Source: Nocardia sp. CC227C
Lineage (GTDB): Bacteria; Actinomycetota; Actinomycetes; Mycobacteriales; Mycobacteriaceae
Assembly (NCBI RefSeq): GCF_030767025.1
Contig: NZ_JASITE010000028.1
Coordinates: forward strand, 1-43,089
Reading direction: 5' to 3'
Length of the DNA stretch: 43,089 nucleotides
Part shown: positions 32,444 to 41,577 of the stretch, in pieces
Layout of the letters: every line of letters begins with the position of its first letter
Numbering within the stretch: position 1 is the stretch's first letter
The notes under the pieces: generated by a model
Told to the model about the DNA's origin: nothing
The model's input: the letters and a program-made list of their open reading frames with translations, nothing else
The model's database searches: none
Made by a program: the position numbers and the translations under genes

Positions 32444-35237
32444 CCCCACCGATCCGGCGACACCGCCACCGCCGGGCGATCGCGCCGCGAGCGGCAGACC
32501 CGCCGACGGCGACGCGTCGTCGGCACCGGCCGAACGGCCGCCCGCCGCCGCGCCGCCGTTCCCCGACAGCCCGGGGACTCCCGCCACACCGCCGCCACCG
32601 CCGGAGCACTGGTTCGCCGACGTGCTCGCCTCCGACGGCGGCGTGGTGCGGCTGCGCCCCATCACCCCCGAGGACGCGGAGCCCATGCAGCGGTTCCACG
32701 CGGGGCTGTCGGATCGCACGCGCTATCTGCGGTACTTCGGGCCGTACCCGCGGATGACGCCGAAGGATCTGTACCGCACCACCCACGTGGACTACCACGA
32801 CCGGGTCGGGCTGGTGATCGAGCTGGGCGAGGAGATCATCGCGGTGGGCCGATACGAGTATCTGGCCGGGCGCGGCGCGCCGCGGGCCGCCGAGGTGGCC
32901 TTCGTGGTCGCCGACGGGCATCAGGGGCGCGGACTCGGGTCGATCCTGCTCGAGCATCTGGCGGGCGCGGCGGCCGAACACGACATCGACATCTTCGTGG
33001 CCGAGGTGCTGGCCGAGAACAACGCCATGGTGCAGGTGTTCCGGGACGCCGGGTACCAGGTGCAGCGCAACCGGGACGGATCGGTCCTGCACCTGGAATT
33101 CGCCATCGACCCCACCGAGGCGCTGCTGTCGGTGCGCGACTCCCGGGAACGGGCCTCCGAGGCGCGCAGTGTGGGCAATCTGCTGTCGCCCAGGTCCGTC
33201 GCCGTCATCGGCGCGACACCCTCCACCGGGCGGGTGGGCGGCGCGGTGCTGGCCAATCTGCTGTCGAGCGCCTTCCAAGGACCGGTCTTCCCGGTCAATC
33301 GCCAACGCGCCGCCGTGCGCGGGGTGCGGGCGTACGCGACCGTCCGCGATATCCCCGACGAGGTCGACCTGGCCGTGATCGCGGTACCCGCCGCCGAGAT
33401 CGATTCCGTGCTCGACGACTGCATGGCCAAGGGCGTCAAGGGGCTGGTGGTGCTGACCGCCGGATTCTCCGAGACCGGCCCGCGCGGCTACGCCGCCGAA
33501 CGCAGCCTGGTCGACGCGGCCCGCGCGCACGGTATGCGGGTGGTCGGCCCGAGCGCCCTCGGCATCGCCAATACCGATCCGGCCATCGCGCTCAACGCCA
33601 CCCTCGCCCCCGTCCTGCCCGGCCGCGGGCGGATCGGGTTCTTCTGCCAGTCCGGTCCACTCGGCGGGGCCATTCTGGCGGAGGCCGCGGCCCGGCAGCT
33701 GGGCCTGTCCACCTTCGTCTCGGCCGGCAACCGCGCCGACGTCTCCGGCAACGATCTGCTCCAGTACTGGGACAGCGACCCGGATACCGATGTGGTGCTG
33801 CTGTATCTGGAAACCTTCGGCAATCCGCGCAAGTTCTCCCGCATCGCCCGTCGGGTGGCCCGCGGCAAACCCGTGGTCGCGGTGAACAGCGGCCGCAATG
33901 TGGCGCAGGCCGAGGGGGAGCGGGATCTGGACCGGTCGCTGGTGCGCAACCTGTTCGCGCAGGCGGGCATCATCCAGGTCGACTCCATCGCCGAACTGTT
34001 CGACTGCGCCATGCTGCTCGGCTATCAGCCGCTGCCCGCGGGGAAGCGGCTCGCGGTGATCGGCAACAGCGCCGCCCTCGCCTGGCTGGCCGTCGACGCC
34101 GCCCGCGGCGAGGGCCTCGAGGTCGGCGAACCCACGGATCTGGGACCGCAGGCGAGCCCGGCCGACTATCTCACCGCCGTGGCCGCCGCCGTCGGCGACG
34201 GCGAGGTGGACGCGGTCATCGTCGTCTACTCACCGCCGGTCGCCACCGGCGTCGCCGCCTACGCCGAGGCCATCCGATCCGGTGCGCAAGCCGATCCGGC
34301 CACACCGGTGCTCACCACCTTCGTCGCCGATCAGGGCATGCCCAATCTGCTCGCCACCCGAGGGCCGGGCGGTTCGGTGGAACGCGGCTCCATCCCGTCC
34401 TACGCCGATCCGGAGCGGGCGGCGCGGGCGCTGGCCCGGGTGCGGCGCTACGCCGACTGGGTGGCCCGGCCGGTGTCCCCGGTGGCGCGGCCCGATGGCC
34501 TCGACACCACCCGCGCCCGCGACCTGGTGGCCGGGTGGATGGCGGCGGACGACGGCCGCTGGCTCACCGATCTGGAAGCCGTGGACCTGCTGGCCTGCTA
34601 CGGCATCCGCATCGTCGAATTCCGGGAGGTGCTCGACGCCGATGCCGCCGCGGCCGCCGCCGAGGAGCTCGGCTACCCGGTGGCGGCCAAGGCGACCGGC
34701 GAACTGTGGCGCAACCGGCCCGACCTCACCGGAGTGCGGCTGGACCTGTGGCGGCCCGACGCGGTGCGGCGCGGCTACACCGACCTCGCGGAGGTCTCCG
34801 GCAATCCGGTGGTGCACATCCAGCGCATGGCCACCAAGGGCGTCGGCTGCACCTTCCGCGTGCAGGACGACCCGTCCTTCGGGTCGGTGATCAGCTTCGG
34901 CCTGTCCGGCACCATCATCGACCTGCTCGGTGACCGCGTGTACCGGGCGCTGCCGCTCACCGAGGCCGAGTCCGCGGAGCTCATCGACGCCCCGCGAGCC
35001 GCCCCGCTGCTGTCGGGCACCGTGGGCGGGCGCACCATCGACAAGCCGGTCGACCGCGCCGCCCTCGCCGCGATCGCCCAGCGCATCTCGGCGCTCTGCG
35101 ACGACCTGCCGGAGGTGCGGGAGCTGCTGTGCGAACCGGTCCTCGCCTCCCCGGAGGGCGCGGCGGTGCTCTACGGCCGGGTCCGCATCGGTCCGGAGCC
35201 GAGCCGATTCGATATCGGTCCCCGCCGTTTGGCGTAA
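32436..35237 (+). CDS. pat: Lysine acetyltransferase: GNAT fused to acyl-CoA synthetase-like module
   Basis: The 933-residue protein has a Pro/Ala-rich linker (1-60) and a GNAT domain (about 68-225) with the acetyl-CoA loop QGRGLG at 163-168. It continues with a CoA-binding Rossmann domain (about 249-345, SVAVIGAT), a succinyl-CoA-ligase-like part and a C-terminal ATP-grasp region (about 690-930). GNAT-first order matches the Streptomyces PatA-type, which acetylates acetyl-CoA synthetase; E. coli PatZ has the reverse order. In the ligase module the usual phospho-His segment (SHTG) is absent near residues 481-510, so acyl-CoA synthesis is unlikely and the module is probably a sensor. The GTG at 32436 has GGAGGA 5 nt upstream. 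It is coupled to acuC. Confidence 0.9.
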   Translation: MTDPTDPATPPPPGDRAASGRPADGDASSAPAERPPAAAPPFPDSPGTPATPPPPPEHWFADVLASDGGVVRLRPITPEDAEPMQRFHAGLSDRTRYLRYFGPYPRMTPKDLYRTTHVDYHDRVGLVIELGEEIIAVGRYEYLAGRGAPRAAEVAFVVADGHQGRGLGSILLEHLAGAAAEHDIDIFVAEVLAENNAMVQVFRDAGYQVQRNRDGSVLHLEFAIDPTEALLSVRDSRERASEARSVGNLLSPRSVAVIGATPSTGRVGGAVLANLLSSAFQGPVFPVNRQRAAVRGVRAYATVRDIPDEVDLAVIAVPAAEIDSVLDDCMAKGVKGLVVLTAGFSETGPRGYAAERSLVDAARAHGMRVVGPSALGIANTDPAIALNATLAPVLPGRGRIGFFCQSGPLGGAILAEAAARQLGLSTFVSAGNRADVSGNDLLQYWDSDPDTDVVLLYLETFGNPRKFSRIARRVARGKPVVAVNSGRNVAQAEGERDLDRSLVRNLFAQAGIIQVDSIAELFDCAMLLGYQPLPAGKRLAVIGNSAALAWLAVDAARGEGLEVGEPTDLGPQASPADYLTAVAAAVGDGEVDAVIVVYSPPVATGVAAYAEAIRSGAQADPATPVLTTFVADQGMPNLLATRGPGGSVERGSIPSYADPERAARALARVRRYADWVARPVSPVARPDGLDTTRARDLVAGWMAADDGRWLTDLEAVDLLACYGIRIVEFREVLDADAAAAAAEELGYPVAAKATGELWRNRPDLTGVRLDLWRPDAVRRGYTDLAEVSGNPVVHIQRMATKGVGCTFRVQDDPSFGSVISFGLSGTIIDLLGDRVYRALPLTEAESAELIDAPRAAPLLSGTVGGRTIDKPVDRAALAAIAQRISALCDDLPEVRELLCEPVLASPEGAAVLYGRVRIGPEPSRFDIGPRRLA

Positions 35238-35269
35238 ACGACAGGGGGGTCGGCGGCGATACTTCCGAC

Positions 35270-35611
35270 ATGCCCGTTTTGCTCTCGGCCCGCCGTCGAT
35301 CCGCCCGCGCGCTGTCCGCCTCCGCGCTCGTCCTCGGCTTCGCTCTCGCCGCTTCCGCGTGTTCGGTCTCGATCGGCGGCAGCCCCGTCGTAGAGGAGGC
35401 CGAACTCGAGAATTCGATCAAGCATACGCTCACCGACCAGGTGGGCGTCGCCCCCGACGCCATCGACTGCCCCGGCGACCTGCGCGGGAAGGAGGGCACC
35501 ACCATGCGTTGCACGCTGACCGCGGGTGCCGACACGCTCGGGTTGACGGTGACCGTGACCGGCACCGACGGCGATACTGTCAACTACGACGTGCAGGTCG
35601 ACGAGTCGTGA
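35270..35611 (+). CDS. DUF4333 lipoprotein
   Basis: The 113-residue protein has a basic N-terminus, a hydrophobic stretch (about 15-30) and a lipobox ASAC with acylated Cys31. The mature domain (ELENSIKHTLTDQVGVAPDAIDC, then MRCTLTAG) has the two cysteines and the order of the DUF4333 family, frequent in mycobacteria and Nocardia and of unknown role. GATACT ends 6 bp before the ATG at 35270, so the transcript is probably leaderless. The gene starts 32 bp after the acetyltransferase stop and 73 bp before ppc. Confidence 0.85.
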   Translation: MPVLLSARRRSARALSASALVLGFALAASACSVSIGGSPVVEEAELENSIKHTLTDQVGVAPDAIDCPGDLRGKEGTTMRCTLTAGADTLGLTVTVTGTDGDTVNYDVQVDES

Positions 35612-35684
35612 GAGCGTACGTCGGGCGATAGCCGAAGGGATGCCCGGTCCGCCTCCCGCGGCGAGAACGGGCAGAATTCATTCC

Positions 35685-38447
35685 ATGCGGGAAGATCGGA
35701 TCGAAACTGCCACCGCGCCGCTGCGCGACGACATCCGGTTCCTCGGCGGGATCCTCGGCGACACCATCCACGACCACGAGGGGTCGGATGTCTTCGACCT
35801 CATCGAGCGGGTGCGGGTGGAGGCGTTCCGGGTCCGGCGTTCGGAGGTGGAGCGCCGCGCCGTCGCCGACATGGTCCGCGATGTGGACATTCACACCGCC
35901 ATACCGCTCATACGCGCCTTCAGCCATTTCCTGCTGCTGGCCAACCTCGCCGAGGACCTACAGCGCGACCGCCGCCGCGCCGTGCACATGGCGGCCGGGG
36001 AACCGCCGCAGGACTCCAGCCTCGCCGCCACCTACCGCAAGCTCGACGCCGCCCGGCCCGACGCCGATATGGCCGCCGAACTGCTGCACGACGCGCTGGT
36101 CTCGCCGGTCATCACCGCGCACCCCACCGAGACCCGGCGCCGCACCGTGTTCGATGTGCAGTCGCGCATCACCGAACTCATGCGGCGGCGGCAGCGCTAC
36201 GCCGAGTCCGAACCCGAGTACGCCGCCCTCGAGGCCGATATCCGCCGCCAGGTGCTGCTGCTCTGGCGTACCGCGCTGATCCGCCTGGCGCGCTTGCGGA
36301 TTCAGGACGAGATCGAGGTCGGCCTGCGCTACTATGACCTCACCCTCTTCGATGTGATCCCGCGCATCAACGCCGAACTGCGGCAGGCACTGCGGGCGCG
36401 CTGGCCCGAACAGGAGCTGCTGACCCGGCCCATCCTGCGGCCGGGCTCCTGGATCGGCGGCGACCGGGACGGCAATCCGAACGTCACCGCCGAGGTGGTG
36501 CATCGGGCCACGCATCGCGCGGGAGCGGTGGCCTTCGGCAACTACCTCACCGCACTGGTGGATCTGGAGAAGCAGCTCTCGCAATCGGCGCGGCTGGTGC
36601 CGGTCACCCCGGCCCTGGCCGCGCTCGCCGACGAGGGCTACGACGATTCGCCGCAGCGCGCCGACGAACCCTACCGGCGCGCCCTGCGCGGCATCCGCGC
36701 CCGGCTCAGCGCCACCGCGCAGCGGTCGCTCGGCGAAATCCCCACCGACGGTATCGATGTCGGCGCGCGCCCGTACAGCGGGCCGCGTGAGTTCCTCGAC
36801 GAGCTGTGCGTGGTGGACGCCTCCATGCGCGCCTCCGGCGACGGGCTGCTCGCCGACGACCGCCTCGCCGCGCTGCGAAACGCGGTGGAGACCTTCGGAT
36901 TCCACCTCCAGGGCCTGGACATGCGGCAGAACTCGGAAGTGCACGAGCAGGTGGTGGCCGAGTTGTTCGCCTGGGCCGGAGTGCATTCCGACTACGCCGC
37001 GCTCGACGAGGCACAGCGGGTGGAGCTGCTGGCCGCCGAACTCACCACCCGCCGTCCGCTGGTCGGCTCGAACGCCCGGCTCAGTGAGCTGGCCGCCAAG
37101 GAACTCGGCGTGGTGCGGGCGGCTCGTACGGCCCTCGACGACCTTGGCGCGGATACCGTGCCCAACTACATCATCTCCATGTGCACCTCGGTCAGCGACA
37201 TGCTGGAGGCGGCGCTGCTGCTGAAGGAGGCGGGCATTCTCGACCCGGGCGACGCGCAGACGCCGCCGTCGAGCCCGGTGGGGGTGGTGCCGCTGTTCGA
37301 AACCATCGACGATCTGCGCCACGGTGCGGACATCCTGGTGGCCGCACTCGAGGTGCCCGCCTATCAGCGGCTGGTCGCGGCGCGCGGGATGCGGCAGGAG
37401 ATCATGCTCGGCTACTCCGACTCCAACAAGGACGGTGGGTACCTCGCCGCCAACTGGGCGCTGTACCGGGCCGAACTGGACCTGGTGGAGGCGGCGCGCA
37501 AGACCGGAATCCGCTTGCGGCTCTTCCACGGTCGCGGCGGCACGGTCGGTCGCGGCGGCGGCCGCAGCTACGACGCGATCCTGGCCCAGCCCGCCGGAGC
37601 CGTGCGCGGTTCGCTGCGGCTCACCGAGCAGGGCGAGGTCATCTCCACCAAGTACGCCGATCGCGGCACCGCCTACCGCAATCTGGAGGCGCTGGTGGCG
37701 GGCACCCTCGAATCCACGCTGCTGGATGTGGAGGGGCTCGGCGCGGACGCCGAACCGGCCTACGAGCTGCTCGATGAGCTGGCCGAACTCGCACGCCTGG
37801 CCTACGCCCGGCTGGTGCACGAGACGCCGGGGTTCGTGGAGTACTTCCGGGCCTCCACGCCGATCGCGGAGGTCGCCGACCTCAATCTGGGCAGCCGCCC
37901 CGCCTCCCGCAAGCCCACCAATTCGGTGTCGGATCTGCGGGCCATTCCGTGGGTGATGGCCTGGAGTCAGTCGCGGGTGATGCTGCCCGGCTGGTACGGC
38001 ACCGGCTCGGCGTTCGAGCAGTGGATCGGCGACGACCCGGAGCGGCTGGCCACCCTGTCGGACCTGTACCGGCGCTGGCCGTTCTTCCAGACGGTGCTGT
38101 CGAATCTGGCGCAGGTGATGGCCAAGGCCGATATGGACATCGCCGCCACCTATGCCGAACTCGTGCCCGATGAAGCGTTGCGCGACACCGTATTCGGGAT
38201 GATCCGGGACGAGTACGCCCGCACCGTGCGGGTGTACGCCGCGATCACCGGCAGCGACGAGTTGCTCGCCGACAATCCGGCGCTGGCCGAATCCATCCGC
38301 AACCGCTTCCCCTACCTGGAGCCGCTGAACCAGATGCAGGTGGAACTGCTGCGCCGCCGCCGTGCCGGGGATGATTCCGAACTCGTGGAGCGCGGCATCC
38401 TGCTCACCATGAACGGCTTGGCGACCGCCCTGCGCAACTCCGGGTAG
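35685..38447 (+). CDS. ppc: Phosphoenolpyruvate carboxylase
   Basis: The 920-residue protein carries all core motifs of bacterial PEP carboxylase. The catalytic His lies in VITAHPTETRRRT (about 140-152), with GSWIGGDRDGNPNV (about 255-268), MLGYSDSNKDGGY (about 575-587), FHGRGGTVGRGGG (about 615-627) and a C-terminal GLATALRNSG. It makes oxaloacetate from PEP and bicarbonate, refilling the TCA cycle, and is typically activated by acetyl-CoA and inhibited by aspartate. The ATG at 35685 is the start that aligns with the family N-terminus. There is no ribosome site in front of it, so it may be leaderless. It converges on sigB with a hairpin between. Confidence 0.96.
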   Translation: MREDRIETATAPLRDDIRFLGGILGDTIHDHEGSDVFDLIERVRVEAFRVRRSEVERRAVADMVRDVDIHTAIPLIRAFSHFLLLANLAEDLQRDRRRAVHMAAGEPPQDSSLAATYRKLDAARPDADMAAELLHDALVSPVITAHPTETRRRTVFDVQSRITELMRRRQRYAESEPEYAALEADIRRQVLLLWRTALIRLARLRIQDEIEVGLRYYDLTLFDVIPRINAELRQALRARWPEQELLTRPILRPGSWIGGDRDGNPNVTAEVVHRATHRAGAVAFGNYLTALVDLEKQLSQSARLVPVTPALAALADEGYDDSPQRADEPYRRALRGIRARLSATAQRSLGEIPTDGIDVGARPYSGPREFLDELCVVDASMRASGDGLLADDRLAALRNAVETFGFHLQGLDMRQNSEVHEQVVAELFAWAGVHSDYAALDEAQRVELLAAELTTRRPLVGSNARLSELAAKELGVVRAARTALDDLGADTVPNYIISMCTSVSDMLEAALLLKEAGILDPGDAQTPPSSPVGVVPLFETIDDLRHGADILVAALEVPAYQRLVAARGMRQEIMLGYSDSNKDGGYLAANWALYRAELDLVEAARKTGIRLRLFHGRGGTVGRGGGRSYDAILAQPAGAVRGSLRLTEQGEVISTKYADRGTAYRNLEALVAGTLESTLLDVEGLGADAEPAYELLDELAELARLAYARLVHETPGFVEYFRASTPIAEVADLNLGSRPASRKPTNSVSDLRAIPWVMAWSQSRVMLPGWYGTGSAFEQWIGDDPERLATLSDLYRRWPFFQTVLSNLAQVMAKADMDIAATYAELVPDEALRDTVFGMIRDEYARTVRVYAAITGSDELLADNPALAESIRNRFPYLEPLNQMQVELLRRRRAGDDSELVERGILLTMNGLATALRNSG

Positions 38448-38554
38448 CTCGCCGATCCCACCCGGCAAGACATTCTGGACCTGCAGTCGGGTGGCGAGCA
38501 GCCGACCGCCGGACCCCTGATCGCGTCGGGTGTCCGACCACCGTGACCACAAGA

Positions 38555-38609
38555 GCCGGTCGGTCCACGCTGTCCCCGAGGGGTTGGTGGGCAGCGGGAA
38601 CCGACCGGC
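38555..38609. terminator. Inverted repeat between ppc and sigB
   Basis: GCCGGTCGGT (38555-38564) and ACCGACCGGC (38600-38609) are perfect 10-bp arms around a 35-nt loop. They lie in the 208-bp gap between two convergent genes, where a bidirectional terminator is expected. Confidence 0.5.
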
Positions 38610-38655
38610 GGTGGTGTCGGACCGGCGCCTCGAAGACGGCCCGACGATCTGGGGT

Positions 38656-39624
38656 CTAGCTCGCGTAGGCGCGCAGGCGGTCGGCGCGCTCGCCCTTGCG
38701 GAGCTTCGACATGACCTCACGCTCTATCTGGCGAACCCGCTCGCGGGACAGGCCGAACAGCTTGCCGATCTGGTCCAAGGTGCGCGGCTGGCCGTCGTCG
38801 AGGCCGTAGCGCAGGCGGATGACCTGCTGTTCGCGCTCGTCCAGGGTGGCCAGCACGGTGCGCACGTCGCGGTGCAGCAGACCCGCGATGACGGCGCTCT
38901 CGGCGGAGGTGGCCTCGGAGTCCTCGATGAAGTCGCCCAGCGGGGCTTCCTCGTCATTGCCGACCGGCATGTCCAGGCTCACCGGATCGCGGCTGTGGTC
39001 CAGCAGATCGGCGATCTTCTCGACCGGAATGCCCGACTCTCGCGCCAGTTCGGCGTCGGTGGCCTCGCGTCCCAGCTGCTGATGCAGTTCGCGCTTGATC
39101 CGGGCCAGCTTGTTCACCTGCTCGACCAGGTGCACGGGCAGCCGGATGGTGCGGCTCTGATCGGCCATACCGCGGGTGATGGCCTGCCGAATCCACCAGG
39201 TGGCGTAGGTGGAGAACTTGAAGCCCTTGGTGTAGTCGAACTTCTCCATGGCTCGGATCAGGCCGAGATTGCCCTCCTGGATGAGGTCCAGCAGCGGCAT
39301 ACCGCGACCGGTGTAGCGCTTGGCAAGCGACACCACGAGACGCAGGTTGGCTTCGAGCAGATGCTGGCGCGCGGCCTGACCTTCGCGAACCAGTATCGCG
39401 AGATCCCTCTTCTTCGTGGCCGACAGCCGTTTGCCGGTCTCCAGCAAATGCTGAGCGTAGAGGCCCGCCTCGATGCGCTTGGCCAGCTCGACCTCGTCGG
39501 CCGCCGTCAGCAGCGCCGTCTTGCCGATCCCGTTCAGGTACACGCGTACCAGGTCGGCGGCGGGGCTCTGGGCGTCGAGGTCCTGTTCGCTGGTGCGCAC
39601 GTCAGTGGTGGCGGGGCTTGTCAT
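38656..39624 (-). CDS. sigB: RNA polymerase sigma factor SigB
   Basis: The 322-residue group 2 sigma factor is close to mycobacterial SigB throughout. Region 1.2 is SPAADLVRVYLNGIGKTALL, region 2 has RYTGRGMPLLDLIQEGNLG and FSTYATWWIRQAI, and region 4 has LDEREQQVIRLRYGL and LFGLSRERVRQIEREVMSKL. It directs transcription under stress and in stationary phase. AGGAGG 6 nt before the ATG at 39624 is a perfect ribosome site. Upstream is an ECF-type promoter, as in mycobacteria, where SigE and SigH drive sigB. Confidence 0.96.
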   Translation of the reverse strand: MTSPATTDVRTSEQDLDAQSPAADLVRVYLNGIGKTALLTAADEVELAKRIEAGLYAQHLLETGKRLSATKKRDLAILVREGQAARQHLLEANLRLVVSLAKRYTGRGMPLLDLIQEGNLGLIRAMEKFDYTKGFKFSTYATWWIRQAITRGMADQSRTIRLPVHLVEQVNKLARIKRELHQQLGREATDAELARESGIPVEKIADLLDHSRDPVSLDMPVGNDEEAPLGDFIEDSEATSAESAVIAGLLHRDVRTVLATLDEREQQVIRLRYGLDDGQPRTLDQIGKLFGLSRERVRQIEREVMSKLRKGERADRLRAYAS

Positions 39625-39659
39625 GACTTGCCTCCTGTCGGTGGTGTCTCACTCCGATC

Positions 39660-39685
39660 AACGGACCCGACATTCGGAAAGTTCC
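39660..39685 (-). promoter_or_regulatory. ECF sigma (SigE/SigH-type) promoter of sigB
   Basis: On the minus strand GGAAC (39685-39681) is followed after exactly 17 bp by CGTT (39663-39660). This agrees with the GGAAC/GTT elements used by SigE and SigH in mycobacteria, which are known to transcribe sigB. The predicted start gives a leader of about 30 nt that contains the AGGAGG site. Confidence 0.7.
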
Positions 39686-39701
39686 CCGCCGTGAGCCTGA
39701 T

Positions 39702-39724
39702 AAACCGCATCTGAGCTGCGGTTT
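39702..39724. promoter_or_regulatory. Perfect inverted repeat upstream of the sigB promoter
   Basis: AAACCGCA and TGCGGTTT form perfect 8-bp arms separated by 7 bp. The repeat ends 16 bp upstream of the ECF -35 element. No T-run follows on either strand, so it is more likely a regulator site than a terminator. No regulator is assigned. Confidence 0.45.
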
Positions 39725-39933
39725 CATCACGCTTCGGCTGAGAAGTTCCTGAGAAGGGTCCGCCCGGGGAACGCGGCCCCCGACGGGTCCGCGCCGTTTT
39801 CCGGGTGGTTGCCGTAACCGGATCCCAACTTCCGCATACGCCCCCGGATAGGCGCTTTCCGCGATGAATAACCTCCCCGACGGACGTGGTGTGGCGTGGG
39901 TCTCGAGGGAGCAGCTCAACCGATAGGTGAAAC

Positions 39934-39981
39934 GGCGGGTGGTCACCGCGCATTCCCCGGGAATGCCCGCGACCACCCGCC
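39934..39981. terminator. Nested hairpin terminating the methyltransferase unit
   Basis: An outer 11-bp stem (GGCGGGTGGTC 39934-39944 with GACCACCCGCC 39971-39981) encloses a second 7-bp stem (39950-39956 with 39960-39966). It starts 22 bp after the methyltransferase stop. On the minus strand it is followed by GTTTCACC. It insulates sigB from upstream transcription. Confidence 0.7.
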
Positions 39982-40003
39982 GTGAGGTGTGCTTTTCGCC
40001 GAA

Positions 40004-41524
40004 CTACCGAACCGGTCGGATCAGGCCGTGCCGGACCAGGTCCAGCACCACCCGCAGGGCGGCGGTCCGGAACTCCGGGGTTGCCGCGTCGCCGGACTCA
40101 CCGAAGGCGAGCAGCTCGACCAGATCGGCCAGCGGCAGACCGTCCGGCCGCATCCCGGCCAGCAGGGCGGCGATGGCGTCGTCGATCTCGTGCTGCCAGC
40201 GCGGGCCGTCCCCGCGATGCAGCCGCGCCACCCGCTGCTCCCAGCCGTGCGCACCCGGCAGTGCGACCCGCTCCAGCGCAGTCGCGGCATCCACCTCGAA
40301 CCGTGACGACCACGCCACCTCGGGGTCGGTGGCCACCGCGCGCAGCCACGCCGAGCGCTCGAAGTACCGGGCGGCCTCCGGACCCAGCGGATCGTCGAAA
40401 CCGTGGGTGAGGTCCTCGGCCAGCAGTTCGGTCGGGCCGTCGATGGCGCGCAGATAGACGAAGCCGAAACCGATGCCCTCCACCTCGGCCGCCGCGAAGG
40501 CGTCCAGCCAGGCTTCGGCGCGGGCCTGCGCGGCCGGATCGCGCGGATCCAGTCCGGCGTCGCGCAGCCAGGTGCCGACATAGAGGGCGGGATCGGCCAC
40601 ATCGCGCTGCACGATCCAGGCATCCACCCCGTGATCGGGCAGCCAGCGCGCGACCCGGCCGCGCCAGTCCTCGCCCTCGACATGGACCCAGGAGGCCAGC
40701 ATGGCGGCGGTGCCGCCCGGATTCAACAGGGCGGGGGCACCCGAGACGACGAGTTGACTGGCCCCGTCCAGCGCCAGCCCGGAATCACGGTAGGTGTGCT
40801 CGACCCGGGCCGGGCCGACCACGAATGGGGGATTGGCGACCACCTGGTCGAAGCGGCGGCCCGCCACGGGGTCGAACCAGGAACCCTCGAGCAGTTCGAC
40901 GGTCAGGTCGTTGAGGGCGGCATTGGCGTCGGCCAGCCACAGGGCGCGCTGGTTCACGTCGGTGCCGGTGACGGTGCGGCCGTAACCGGCGGCGTGAACG
41001 GCCTGCACGCCGCATCCGGTGCCCAGATCGAGGACGGTGCCGACCGGTTCGGTCGGGGTGGCGCGCAGCAGCGACAGTGACGCCTGCCCGACGCCGAGCA
41101 CATGGTCGGTGTCCAGGGCCCGCCGCCGCATGGAGTCGTCCAGATCGGACAGGATCCAGCGGGTGCCGTGACCCAGGTCCAGGGGCCGCAGGTCCAGGGC
41201 CGCCCAGACCTCGCCGCCCTCGCGGTCGAGTAGTCCGGCGGCGACCGCGGCATCGATATCGACCGGCTGCAGCGCCGCGGCGGCCTCCCGCTCGGGTACC
41301 GGATCGCCGAGCAGCAGCAGCCGGATGAGCACACCGAGCTCCCCGGCGGCGCGGGCTGCCCGGCGCACCGGTACCGGTTCGGAGCGGCCGAGAGCGGAGT
41401 GCGCCGCGTCGCCGAGCACGTCCAGCAGCGTGTCGGCGTCGTAGCCGACGCGGGTGAGGGCGACGCGCAGGTCCGGGGCCAGTGCGGCGAGCAGGGACGA
41501 CGTTGTCGTCGGATTCGTCGGCAT
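40004..41524 (-). CDS. SAM-dependent methyltransferase (RsmC/PrmC-like fold)
   Basis: The 506-residue protein has a helical N-terminal domain (1-165). A class I methyltransferase core follows, with SAM motif I VLDLGTGCGVQ (about 168-178) and motif IV VVANPPFV (about 235-242). The NPPF motif indicates methylation of an amino group in a planar system (N6-adenine, N2-guanine or Gln N5). A C-terminal domain of about 200 residues is typical of an actinobacterial family of this type. The substrate is not known. The ATG at 41524 lacks a strong ribosome site. The gene lies 53 bp after the VOC gene. Confidence 0.85.
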   Translation of the reverse strand: MPTNPTTTSSLLAALAPDLRVALTRVGYDADTLLDVLGDAAHSALGRSEPVPVRRAARAAGELGVLIRLLLLGDPVPEREAAAALQPVDIDAAVAAGLLDREGGEVWAALDLRPLDLGHGTRWILSDLDDSMRRRALDTDHVLGVGQASLSLLRATPTEPVGTVLDLGTGCGVQAVHAAGYGRTVTGTDVNQRALWLADANAALNDLTVELLEGSWFDPVAGRRFDQVVANPPFVVGPARVEHTYRDSGLALDGASQLVVSGAPALLNPGGTAAMLASWVHVEGEDWRGRVARWLPDHGVDAWIVQRDVADPALYVGTWLRDAGLDPRDPAAQARAEAWLDAFAAAEVEGIGFGFVYLRAIDGPTELLAEDLTHGFDDPLGPEAARYFERSAWLRAVATDPEVAWSSRFEVDAATALERVALPGAHGWEQRVARLHRGDGPRWQHEIDDAIAALLAGMRPDGLPLADLVELLAFGESGDAATPEFRTAALRVVLDLVRHGLIRPVR

Positions 41525-41577
41525 GACCGAAACTCTGCCACCGCGACCATCGCGCATCGCGCGGCGGCCCCGGAACG

